From: Crotalaria pallida
Taxonomy: Eukaryota > Streptophyta > Magnoliopsida > Fabales > Fabaceae
Direction: 5' to 3'
Assembly: GCA_037953625.1 (NCBI GenBank)
Contig: CM075653.1
Location: forward strand, 98,311,639 to 98,375,638
Length of the DNA: 64,000 bases
The notes beneath the pieces were generated by a model that made no database searches, was not told the DNA's origin, and saw nothing but the letters and a program-made list of their open reading frames with translations. Each line of letters begins with the position of its first letter. The stretch's first letter is position 1. Shown here one piece after another: positions 24,060 through 34,703 of this stretch. The position numbers were made by a program, and so were the translations under genes.

Positions 24060-24657
24060 AATGGTTATCCAAAGTAGCCTGATGCATGGGCTTACATGCT
24101 TGATTGTGTGTGTCTGTCTGTGTGTTAGTGTTAGAATTGCGATGAGTGAGAATAGGAGTACGAAGTCACTTGAGCATCTCCATCATACCACCTCTAACGT
24201 TCGTTCTATCTCTATCATTCTATATCTCTATCTTCGGAACGTGTTACAGATTTGTCTGCGATGGTGCAAGGAGCCGTGATCAGAATCGTACGGAGACTTT
24301 ATTCTTTGAGACCTGAACCTCTCTTGACTGTTGAACCCTCATTTGCTGAGAATTCCCTTTTTGTTTGCAACGACCTCTGAGCTATTGACATGCGACTTTA
24401 TTTTGCGACTAGAACCCTCTTTTCCTTGTTGGAACCCCTTTCTATGAAAATCCTATGTGTTGTTGAGTTGCCTTGACAATACGTTTGTTTTCTCTAAAAG
24501 CCTTTCATGAAAACTTTAGACCCTGACACCTTATGCCAATCAACTAGATACACCTAAGTTATAAGGTGGACGGTGAGGTGTTGTTAAGGAAAGAGTTATA
24601 ATGGTCGAGGAAGGAATAAGCATGAACGGATGTGATGTATAGGAGTATGATCTGTCA

Positions 24658-24668
24658 AAGTTGGGGAG
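24658..24668 (+). other. Candidate central polypurine tract, element C
   Basis: AAGTTGGGGAG, identical to the 3' PPT at 25015-25025 and to the internal words of B and D. Confidence 0.45.
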
Positions 24669-25014
24669 TAAACGGAGATTTTGAGGTTTGTAGTAACCCA
24701 CGTAGGCTTAGAAGGATGAGAAGAGTCCAATTAAGGAAAAAGACCATGAGGAAAGTAGTACCCTTGTCAGGATTGGCATAAGTGTGCTATTCTTTTTGAA
24801 TCTTGTTTCGAAACCGTTGAGCCCTTTTGAACTCTTGGTTGACAAGCTGTACCATTAGTATCCCATTGTATCTTATTACCTTTGAAAGAATAATGCATAT
24901 GCGATGACTCGAAGACGACGACTGCTGTTATAAATTGGGAAAATCACTTCAAGGAATCCGACATCCGTTGATCGTGGACTTCTGCGTAGCATTTCTCGAG
25001 GACGAGAAATCTGC

Positions 25015-25025
25015 AAGTTGGGGAG
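25015..25025 (+). other. Element C polypurine tract
   Basis: AAGTTGGGGAG two bases before the 3' LTR start. Confidence 0.85.
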
Positions 25026-25027
25026 AA

Positions 25028-28000
25028 TGTAACATCCCACGTTTTCCCGACTAGGATAAATAAAATTTTATTAAAGAAGAGTTTTGAGAAATTGTTTTAC
25101 AAATATTTTCAATGAACATTTTATTCGATTACGAAGTAAAAGTGTTGATTTCACGGAGTTTTGATAAATAAATATTTTTATAGAGTTAGTATGAATGATT
25201 TTTAATGAAAAATGATTTTTATTGATGATGATTTGTCAAAAATGAATTTTCTTTATAGGCTTTGAAAGATTAGTCAACTTTGAAAATCCATAACTTTTTA
25301 ACCGTAACTCCGATTTTTATGATCTTTATACCAAAACGATCGTATCGAAACGTAGATTTCAAAAATGTATCTTTCATAATTTTATGGGCTGGTTTGCGAA
25401 AATAATTTTCCAGTACTGTAAAGGACGAATTTTCAAACAATTAATCATGAAAAGTAGTTTTTGATTTCTAATAAATTTTTCCTTTTGAGATTTTCTTTAA
25501 TATATTAAAGTATGATTTTAGAAAATGAAATAAGGGCTATAAGTGCAACCAATAAGTACAATTTATTATTTAAAGGAAAAAGTGTTAATATGTAAGTTTG
25601 ATTAAGTTAATTTGTGATTAAGTGTATATGCTTGTATGATCAAGTGTGTGATTGAATATGAGTGTGTATATGATCTACGAAAATGTGCTTATATGTGTAT
25701 GTATAATTGTGTGAATGGGAATTTTAGAGTTAATTGCTTGATTATATGAATTAATAATTATAAATGAATTTAATTAAAAAAAAAATAGGACATGTGTGTG
25801 CAAAGGGGTGTGCCACGGTTGTAGTGAGTGAGTGCATGCATGATACATGTGTGTAATGTGTGTATGTGTGACAAGTGTAGGGGTGTGTGTATGTGTAAGT
25901 TCATGAAGCATGGGCTTAGTGACTAAGCTAAAAAAATAAAAAAAAAAATAAAAAGAAAAGAAAGTAAAAACTTGGAGACCAAGTAGAAGCCTAGGATTGC
26001 CAAAGACTACCCCCCTAGATGTGTGTTGGTCGACCAAACCAAAATCAAGGAAGAAGAGAAACCAAGTTCCACCCTTAGTTTATTTCCCCCATCTTCCTAT
26101 TCTTTCCTTCGTCCCTCTTATCCCATTCCTTCATTCCACTTCTTTATTTCACACCAACACACACACTTAGTCTCAAAGGGCCACACTAGCTCTTGAGACA
26201 TGGAAAAAAAAAAGAGAGAGAACCGTGAGGCATAGAGGAGAAGGAGAAGGAAAACCCATGCTAGATCAAGCCTTGATCTTTGAAGATCTAAGATTTAGGA
26301 GACTAGAAGACCAACTCTCTTCATGGTAGGACTTGAAAATTAAGAAGAAGATTTGTAATAATTTAGTTTTCTTTTTTATTTTGTAGATCTACTTCTTTTC
26401 TTTGCATGCCTTATTTTATGGTTGAAAAGATGATGTTGTGTGTTCTTATTCTTTAATCTTGGACTTTAAGGACTCACTTAATTTGTAATATGTTAAAGCT
26501 TTATGTTTGATGTTCTTTCTTCTTCATCATTTTTATTTTCGATTCTATGTGTTTTTGTTGTAAATGTGTTGATTTGTATAAAGTCGGTTCATGCATGTCG
26601 ATTTTTATTGTTGATCTATGATTTTCAAAGGCTAATGAACAAAGATTAAAGTTTTAAAATGAAAAATGAACATGCAAGAAGAATTAAAGATGATTCGGTT
26701 TTTATAATTGTTTTGTGTAAATGATTCTTGTTTCTTTGATGAACGTTGGTTTTGTGTTTGTCTTTGGAAAATGAAGTTGATTTTCAAAGTTATTCTTTGA
26801 TGCATGTCGATTTTGAAGCTAGATCTAGTGTTTTAATTTATAAACCTAATGATTTCTAAGCTTGATTTTGAAGACCTTGATTTAAAAATAAGAAATCTTC
26901 TATGTTTAAGAACTTGATGTTTGATTTGGTTTTAAAAGAATTTTTGTGCTAATGATTTTGTTTTCCTACTTGACTTGGTTTTATGTGCATGTAAAGGGAA
27001 TTATTTTTAATAAGAAAATTTAAACTAAGCATGAAATTTTTAATAAAATGAATTTACTTTCTTGATGCATGTTTCAGTTTTACTTAGATCTTTAGAAAAG
27101 AATTTTTACTTGAAGTAATTGATACATGCATGTGATGATCTAATGAAAGGAGTTATGTTTTAATGTTAGTTTTGATCTTCTCTTGAAACTTTGATTTTGG
27201 CTCTTAAATGTGGATGCATGTATGTTTCCCTTTTAGATCTATAAATTTTAAGTATGTGCATGTTAGGATCTAGGTTAGTTTAGTTTGATTCTTGATTTTT
27301 AGTTAAAAGACTTAAAATTTCATTTGTAAATGTGATGCATGATGTGTTTGGAAATTATTTTCATGAAATATATTAATTTGGTTTTTGAAGGAAAATAAGT
27401 GAGGGATTGATTTTGTGTTGATTTGTATGTGTGTGTTTTTAATTCTCATGAAAAGAAATGGTTGAATAAATTGGTTGAACAAATTGTTGAATAAAGTTTT
27501 GTGCTGAAAATTGTGATATATGTGTTTTGATCTTGATAAATGATATTTATGTATGTTCAATAATTCTGGAATTTTGTCACTGGCTTGAGTATGTTATAGT
27601 AAGCTTCTCTGAATTTTTGGATGATTTTTGGAATTTATTTTCTATTTCTATGTGAGCCAACTTTATGAAAACCATTTTAAGAAAATCAGTTTTTCAGTTT
27701 AAAGAGAAATATAATTTTCGAACTTGTGCTGCTTGAAATTGCTTGAAATTTTTATGGTAGCTTCCTGGACATCTCTAGATTCTCTCTGTAAAATTTGAAG
27801 AGATATGGAGTTGATTTGATATTTTTAATAAAGGCAAGACAGTGAATCACTTGGTCCAGATTTTCTGGACTTAGTGACAATTTTAATTGGAAAAATATAA
27901 CTTTCACAACTCCAAATATTCTGATAATTTTATGAGATAGTTTTGATTGTATAAGGAAGATTTGTACCAATTTTTATACAATTCGGAGTTGAGAAACTAT

Positions 28001-30600
28001 TTTTAATAAGGACGTTTTTGCCTCTGACCAGCAACAGTACCATGTTGTTTTTCATGCAAAATTTGATTTGAAACCTAGTTTAGTATTGTTTAAATGGCTT
28101 GAAATTTTTATATGATGAAATTTGGCATATATGTGCGTGTTCTGGAAATTTTGAGAATTTAACAAATTAATTTGATATAGTTTTGGATTTTATCTTTTGT
28201 GTTATACTTGTAATCACACTAGGATTTCATTTAAATGTTTTTGGTGAAAATGAATTTTTATGCTTGATATTATGACTTGGATGCCTTGTATGGTAATCAT
28301 GATGTCTTAAAATAATTGAATGAGTGATTGTTTGATGATACGTTTATGTTATGCATGAATGAATTATTTAGTGAACCAAAGTGTACGTTATGTTTGATTT
28401 TGTAATTGGTTGTGAAAACTAATTGGTTTTTGAAATAATATAGTCTTGATTTAATTGAAAACCTTGGACTTAGTGGTTGCTGCCCTTAATTCATTTCACA
28501 ATGTTAAGTTTTAAGAATAAATCGTTTAAGTGTTTATTCTATAACAAAGTGTTATACGAACCAAAATATGATTTTTCGGTGTTTTTGGATTTTATGAAAA
28601 GTAATTTATGGACTAGTTTAATTGCTGTCCAGACCTTATTTAAGTTGTTTTTCAATCCTAAAAATTTATTTAGTTGGTTTAAAGTTTAAGTTTTAAGTGG
28701 TATTTAAGTTGAGAAAGATTTGAATTGAAAAAGTTTTAACGACTTACGATTTTCCGACGGGAAATAAAAAGAGTTTTCGAAAACGCGTCGTAATGTTAAG
28801 TAGGACGATTATTTAAGATAGACTTGTAACGCTAGTGTCATCTCCCTTAGTACAAGATGCGTATAAGTCGAGAAGCGGAACGACCGACTTGTTGGGAAGG
28901 ACCCGCGACGATTTCAGATGCTGGAATGTGAGGTGAGAGATGCAGTAGGCCTAAGTCATCGTGACGCGTAGACTCGGTTCTAAGCTGAGTTCATCGAGTC
29001 CGATTAGAGTAATTGTCATGTGTTAGGTGCTGCATGATTATATGTGACATATATGTGCTAGATGTTTATCTGTTTAGTTAAATATGATGCATGATTTATT
29101 TTGTTCCGTATTGAATTTCTCTGTGAATTATCCTGTGGAATATATCTGGTCGGTTGGGAAAATCTGTATGTGAATATATGAAAAAGAAATAAGACATGAA
29201 ACAAAAGAAAGGATTGAGAAATAGATAAAACGTAACGCGAATAAGTTTTGTGAAAGGAATAAGTCGCGAGATGAATGAATTGTAAAAGTGAGAAAGCCCG
29301 ATTGAAAGAAAGAAGAATGGTAACAAAGGTTGTATAAGTAATGGAATACCAAGAGTTCTGATTGGAGAAGAGTAATACTATTATGGAAGTGAGATGTGGT
29401 TGAGTGGAGATGTGATTCCTCGTTCACATTTTTGGGAAGAAGCTTAGTGTTGAGTTGAGCTTGCTCCTCCATTAACACACCGAAAAATGTGATTTTTGAA
29501 AAAGGTTTTGAAAAGAGATTTTTGAAAAGCTTTTGTGAAAATAATATTTTTGTGAAGGTTTTTGAAAACGTTATTTTTGAAAAAAGTTTTGTGAAAGGAT
29601 TTATGAAGTGAGGTTTCTGAAAATGTTTTGTGAAGTGAAAGTTTTGTGAAAATATATTTTCGAAAAAGTTTTGCGAAAAGATATTTGAGAAAGCGGAGGA
29701 AATGAGTTTTGTGAAAGTTGAGGAGATGAGATGAGAAAGAGTGTGTCATGATGATGAGAATAATGCTGTGAGACATGAGAAAGTGATTGAGGCATGAGGC
29801 CATTGAGAAATTAGGGGGAACGGATTTGCGATTAGTGGTCGGGCTTCGTTGAAAGGATGCACCAAGGACGAGCCGACTGTTAGGGTTAAGCCGTTTAATT
29901 AAAAATCAAAACTTTAAAAGACATTGATATACGCGGTGAGGTATGAGTGTCGTATCGAAGTAGTGGAGAGGAAGGAACCATAGGTATCTGCGGATACTTA
30001 GGAGGAGATTGCATGAGGGGAGGACGATGACGGTGAAACGTCAAGAAGTCTAGAGTATATTTCTAGGCGGAACGAATCCCACATGTGGTGTACTAACGTG
30101 GTAGGGACTGGGTCTAATACCGTGGTAAGTTCCGCATCGCGAACTAGAAATTATACTGTCGCCCCCTTGATTGCAAATCGAGAACAGTGAGAGGGACTGG
30201 AACGGGGCATTTGTGATTGCCGCTGAGAGCGTGCATTGTTATTATGTGAATTATGATTATGATTTGAGGCAGGGCCTCCTGGTCTGGGACCATTTGTTGT
30301 GTGACAGCTGTCGTGCCCGCGTGGTAAAGGTCCTGTACTCTTGTTTGCTTCCGACTAGGTTGGGTGGATGACCGAGGAGATGTAGACGTGTGCGAGCTCA
30401 ATGATGTTTTTCCCCCTCATCATTGATGCTAACCGTTTCATAAAACTTAATAATGATAAAAGATTACAAGAAAGAAAGCAAAAAGAATTGATGAAGAATT
30501 GAAAAGATTCAAAGAAGAAAAGCATAAGTAATTGTTGGAAAGAGTGAGAAAGATGGTGAGAGACTTGAAAAGTTCGAAGGCTGGTGATGCCAAGTGTGAT
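25028..30600 (+). repeat. Element C 3' LTR, left segment
   Basis: Complete LTR start with U3 (including the motif CCGTAACTCCGATTTTTA shared with D's right LTR), the TG-rich tract, the leader and the structured block at 29838-30333. Interrupted by the CACTA at 30604. No genes seen. Confidence 0.88.
29838..30333 (+). promoter_or_regulatory. Candidate structured RNA block, copy 3 (element C 3' LTR)
   Basis: Hairpin TAGGTATC-TGCG-GATACTTA (29981-30000); P1 30054-30066 with 30144-30157; P2 GCGGAAC (30067-30073) with GTTCCGC (30129-30135); P3 GGTGT with ATACC; bulge ATCGCGAA, which holds the palindrome TCGCGA. Confidence 0.7.
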
Positions 30601-30603
30601 AAT

Positions 30604-31175
30604 CACTAGTACAGATTGACCATTTAGGACCGGTTCCGCACCCCATTTGAGACTGGTTTTGAACCAGTCTCAAAAGTGGCGGTCTTATTGCTATGCCTTT
30701 AAATGAGACTGGTTCCGAACCGGTCTGGTTTCCAACTAAACAGACTGGTTCCGAACCAGTCTGAAAATTAAAAAATAACCGATCTCTGTTGATTTATGAA
30801 CCAGTCTCATTGAGCATTTTTAACCGGTTTGTTTTAAAAGATGAACCGGTCTCATTGCGCATTTTGAACCGGTCTCAATTAAACTATGAACCAGTCTGAT
30901 TGAGTGATTTGAACCGGTCTAAAAATTTTAAAAATAACCAGTCTCATTTGCATTTTGAACCAGTCTCAATTAAACTATGAACTAGTCTGATTGAGTGATT
31001 TGAACCGATCTCAATTAAATTTTCAACCAGTCTCATTGAGTGTTTTGAACTCGGACTCATTTAAATTTTGAACCGGTCTCAATTAAATTTTTACCAGTCT
31101 CATTTAATGTTTTCAACATGTCTCAATTAAATTTTTAACCAGTCTCATTTAGTATTTTTAACTGGTCTCAATTAA
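30604..31175. repeat. CACTA left terminus and sub-terminal repeats
   Basis: Terminal CACTAGTACA, then many variants of ACCGGTCTCA, AACCAGTCTCA and GAGACTGGTTC in both orientations. In CACTA elements such motifs are transposase-binding sites. Confidence 0.85.
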
Positions 31176-31353
31176 AAAAAAACACATGAATATAATATAA
31201 TAAAACTAATAAATAATAACTAGATGCTAAAATTATATTATAAAAACCACAATATATATATGTATGTATTTCTACTACAAGTTTGATCAAGGCCAAGTAT
31301 ACATTCCTATAGCGCCAAGTATACATTCCTAAGCCCAGTGAAATTAACATAAG

Positions 31354-31550
31354 CTACACAATAGTCTTATATCTAGAGCGATAATAATTTACGTATAGGT
31401 GCGCCAAGTATACATTCTTTTGCAGGTTTCTGGTTCTGGCAGAGCTGAGGGAAGTAGTTGTTTCATTTTTCTTCGAATCTTTCCTGGCAAACAAAGCAAT
31501 GAAGAAACCTTTCCCATGCTTTGCGGGGTCTGTCCTGACCAGATTTTCAG
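31354..31550 (-). pseudogene. Captured NSUN5-like gene fragment, last exon
   Basis: After acceptor TTGCAG, the exon encodes ENLVRTDPAKHGKGFFIALF, the C-terminal signature of the NSUN5 family of 25S/28S rRNA cytosine-5 methyltransferases, and then a tail that I do not recognise, ending at a stop at 31354. The phase joins exactly with the preceding exon (31647-31800). Only the C-terminal end of the enzyme is present, without the SAM-binding core, so no methyltransferase activity is expected. Confidence 0.8.
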
Positions 31551-31646
31551 CTGCAAAGTAAGAAAACAAGCAATGTTAAAGTTTTCACTATGAAGTGTCA
31601 CATGGCAATAGACCAGTTAATGCTGCTGCATAAGAATGGTACTTAC

Positions 31647-31800
31647 AACCTTCAAATAATGGAAGACCACGACACTGCCACTCTGGGAAGAGATTCATGA
31701 GTTGAAGTCCATGTGATTCGGCTAAGGACAGAACAGATTGGATGACATCTTCATTCTCAATTTGGTGGATTGAACAAGTACTATACACAATTCTTTCAAC
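31647..31800 (-). pseudogene. Captured NSUN5-like gene fragment, penultimate exon
   Basis: Encodes VERIVYSTCSIHQIENEDV and continues to GLPLFEG, ending at donor GTAAGT (31646-31641). STCS is the conserved motif-IV-like segment of NOL1/NOP2/Sun methyltransferases; the second catalytic Cys lies here. The intron to the next exon (31551-31646) has intact GT..AG. A duplicated word (ACTATACACAATTCTT) just upstream marks the edge of recognisable similarity. Confidence 0.8.
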
Positions 31801-32513
31801 TATACACAATTCTTAAGGGAGTACAATTCATGCAGAGTGGTATGTTGTAGTTGTTGGGTCACATTAGTTAATAGACAACTTTCACACCAAGGAAAAAATG
31901 CCTTGGTGTTGATGAAACAAATAGCATTGAAACTTAATTACAAGTACTTAAAACAGGATTTGTCAATGCTGAATTTAACACAATGGCAGCTGAATTTAGT
32001 AATGCAATGTCAACCTTTTCCCAAGGAAGATAAAAGAAGTCACCTCTTTTTTCAAACCCATAAGAGTTCAAGAAACCCCACACCTTCCTTTAAACTCCCA
32101 ACTCTTTCCTGTTAAAAAAGATTATCAGAAAAAGTATAGCAAATAAAAGCACCAAGTCCAGCATAATACTCATGAACCAAAGATGCTACTTGTTGAGCTC
32201 TATTGAAAGTATTGTTACTGGATGAAAATGCCTGTTATCTAAAACAATTTTATTCCAGATTATTACCAAAACTAAAAGAACCTAACAAATATGACAGTTT
32301 CTGAAAAGACAAGCTACTACTTAAGAGAAAAAAGAATGAACTCATAAGCTTATAAAGCATACCATGTGGGAGAACGAAATAGTTATATCTGTATATCAAG
32401 ACGAGATTAAATCGAATTGGCATTGATTCTGCAGTATGATTTCAATCTTTTCAATACAAAAAAAGGGATCCTCTATAGATTTTTATAATAACTTAATGGG
32501 GGCAAATGATCAC
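31801..32513. other. CACTA interior between gene fragments
   Basis: AT-rich, no recognised exon. A plus-strand frame at 31837-32115 has no recognisable domain. Parts may be captured intron sequence of either gene. Confidence 0.4.
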
Positions 32514-32563
32514 CTGGTAAAGATCTGCATATGTAATCCTGGGATGTTTTGCCTTCACTTCCT
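32514..32563 (-). pseudogene. Captured ascorbate peroxidase exon (downstream)
   Basis: Bounded by acceptor CGCAG and donor GTGATC. Read in the phase of the upstream exon it encodes EEVKAKHPRITYADLYQ, a conserved segment of class I ascorbate peroxidases, closest to my memory to the peroxisomal/membrane-bound APX3 type. The enzyme's proximal haem ligand region is not present. Confidence 0.85.
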
Positions 32564-32972
32564 CTGCGACATCAGAAAATGAGAAAATGGAACCGATTCC
32601 ATTATAACACAACAACAAGGCATGCCAATAATAACATGTAAAGTTATAAACCAAGAGATAATATTAGTCTTCTTGTAAACTCAATTATCAAATATCACAA
32701 GATATGATAACAGCGGCAGTGAAACTACTTACAAATTGAAAGATATAGTTAATTGTTACTCCGTATTACATATCAATCAAAGAACGTATTAAGAATCAAT
32801 CAACTTAACTAATCGTGTAAATAGCAAGCTAGTTAGTTATTCTGTTAAACAGCAGTTAGTTAGGTTTTGGATTTAATCAATCGCACCAGCTGTATGTATA
32901 TATTCAAAATTCACAAAGAAATGAAAGAAACTCAAATTAAAGGAATAGAAAGAAAGATAGTAGAGTAGATAC

Positions 32973-33090
32973 CACAGAAATCAATGGCCTTCTTCAGACC
33001 GTTATTGGAGCCGTGAGAAAACTCTTCCTCGTTCCTGATGGAACCGTTGGGTCCACCGATCTTAGTGTTAACATCGTAAGTGCCGGCATC
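32973..33090 (-). pseudogene. Captured ascorbate peroxidase exon (upstream)
   Basis: Encodes DAGTYDVNTKIGGPNGSIRN and on to NGLKKAIDFC, ending at a GT donor; it splices in phase to 32514-32563. Similarity begins at the Asp of the usual WHDAGTYD motif. The residues before it here are H-V-Y, so the distal Trp-His pair needed for peroxidase chemistry is lost at the capture boundary. A chimeric minus-strand transcript with the NSUN5 exons is possible but would not give a working enzyme of either kind. Confidence 0.85.
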
Positions 33091-33099
33091 GTACACGTG

Positions 33100-33600
33100 C
33101 AACAGAATCAGAGTGAGAAATCGCAAGATAGTATGAAAAACCTAAGAGAGTGTTGGTAGAGAGACGACGGACGGCGACAAAGAGAATGCACAGCGACGAT
33201 GGCACAGCTTGGAGAGAGAAGAAGGAACACGGCTTGGAGAGAGAAGAAGGCACAACGTGGCGACGAAGAACGATGAACAACGAAAAGAGAGAAGAGCGGC
33301 GAAGGAGAGCACAACGACGACGGCGGCACAGCGAGGAGAGAGAGAAGAACGACGATGGAGAGCGAGGAAGGAAGCAAGCTGATGGCGGCGGCACTGACAC
33401 CACTGCAGTTGTCGCCGCGAAACAGAGGAGGAAAGGGAGCGCGAGGGAGGCGGATAATCGAGGGTGGAGATTTGGATGTCACCGAGAGGGGGTAGGGACG
33501 GAGGGAGGCGGTGGGAAAGAGAAGGGAACCCAAGGAGAGAAGAAGGGGGGCGACGGCTGTAAAGGAAAGGTAGGAAGTAGGGTTTTCATCCCCTAATTAA
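33100..33600. other. CACTA GC-richer purine-biased segment
   Basis: Plus strand rich in GAGAGAAGAAGG, GC-richer than its surroundings. Open frames on both strands (148 and 141 codons) look low-complexity (Arg/Glu/Gly or Ser/Leu/Arg rich). This could be a captured 5'-UTR or promoter; I do not call a gene. Confidence 0.4.
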
Positions 33601-33967
33601 AAAGAGACTGGTTCAAAGTAGAACCAGTCTAATTTAAATTTAAAATGAGACTGGTTGTGTGAAGTACCGGTCTCATTTTAATTAATTGTCATAAAGAGAC
33701 TGGTTTCACATGGAACCAGTCTTATTTAACTGTACATAAGGAGACTGGTTCCATCATTTAAATGCTAAAAGAGATTGGTTCCGCATGGAACCAGTCTTAT
33801 TGAAATTTTTTTCCATAAGGAGACTGGTTCGGCACGGAACCAGTATTATTTAATATATAATTCAGACCAAGGAACTAGTCTGATATTAATAAATGGCCAT
33901 AAAGAGACTGGTTCCGCATGGAACCGGTCTTAATTAATTGGTCTAAAATGTATATTTTGTACTAGTG
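33600..33967. repeat. CACTA right terminus and sub-terminal repeats
   Basis: Repeated AGAGACTGGTTC and GGAACCAGTCTTA words up to the terminal TGTACTAGTG. Confidence 0.85.
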
Positions 33968-34703
33968 AATGTATTTTGTGATGGGTTATAATTTTGGTAT
34001 ATTTGGTTGGTTATGATGTGTTTTGTTTATAAGTGTTCCCTATATGCTTATGTGGATACATTGTCATATGCATAGTATGAGTAGTTGTTAATGCATGATA
34101 CCTATATTTTATTATTCTTTTTATAAGAAGTCGTTGGTATTCTGTCTGGTCATGTTGTACTTCGGGAATACTGACCATCTCTCCTACCATGTTGTCGTGT
34201 CGGGTTACTCCGATATTGCAACGGGTAGATGGTCGACCCTGTAGTAGGATCGGTACTTTCGTCTCGAAGTGATTTCGGCAGTGGGCTTCAGCGAAGAAGA
34301 TTAGAGGTCAAGAATAGTAATAGGTAACTCCCTTGAGCACTGTACCCTTTGCAACTACTTGGTTAACATTGTCATATCATTCTGTACCCCACTTGATATT
34401 TTATTGAATATGGCTTTTGAAAGAATAAAGTTTTATAAATCAAGGAATGAAAATGTTTTCTCAAAACAAATTTATGAAGCTAAGTTACAAAGCGCGATGT
34501 TAAGTAACATCTCGGTTTGGAACTTGACTTGTGATGTGTGACATGAGAACGTTATTTAATTTCAATTAAGTGACTGAACTGATTTTGGAACATAAAGGTT
34601 CTCATGCCCATATCACCTTGTATAAAAAAAAAATTTCCCAAAATTTTACTATATTTTATTAAAGAGATAAGTGTTTTCAAGTTGCCGAAATCGGGGTGTT
34701 ACA
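33968..34703 (+). repeat. Element C 3' LTR, right segment
   Basis: Resumes after the CACTA (AAT repeated) and ends TCGGGGTGTTACA. Matches 23328-24044 closely. Confidence 0.9.

Larger units (their letters stand above)
24045..25027 (+). other. Element C internal region, non-coding
   Basis: Only 983 bp. Shares short text with D's internal region (CCCTGACACCTTATGCC) and ends with TTTCTCGAGGACGAGAAATC before the PPT, as in chromovirus pol 3' ends. No gag or pol frame. Confidence 0.75.
30604..33967. mobile_element. Non-autonomous Pack-type CACTA transposon with captured gene fragments
   Basis: Ends are CACTAGTACA and its complement TGTACTAGTG, with a 3-bp duplication AAT (30601-30603 and 33968-33970). 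The other LTR of element C has the empty site (about 23327). Both ends carry many copies of a sub-terminal motif like GAGACTGGTTCCGAACC. No transposase is present. The middle holds exons of two unrelated plant genes on the minus strand (ascorbate peroxidase, then NSUN5-like), with introns, so it captured genomic DNA rather than cDNA. Confidence 0.93.
18363..34703 (+). mobile_element. Element C: non-autonomous giant-LTR retrotransposon, 5' truncated
   Basis: 5' LTR 18363-24044 (first about 590 bp missing), internal 24045-25027, 3' LTR 25028-34703 with a CACTA insertion. The full LTR is about 6.3 kb without the CACTA. LTR start TGTAACATCCCACG, end TCGGGGTGTTACA. The two LTRs align over their shared length with scattered differences. 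Related to B and D but a distinct subfamily. No gag or pol. No target duplication can be identified because the left end is lost. Confidence 0.87.

Noticed and set aside
31837..32115. 92-codon plus-strand ORF in the CACTA interior
   Set aside because: Opposite strand to the captured exons, no recognised domain, probably intron or filler.
33108..33596. Overlapping 141- and 148-codon ORFs in the CACTA element
   Set aside because: Low-complexity purine-biased DNA open on both strands; no domain seen.
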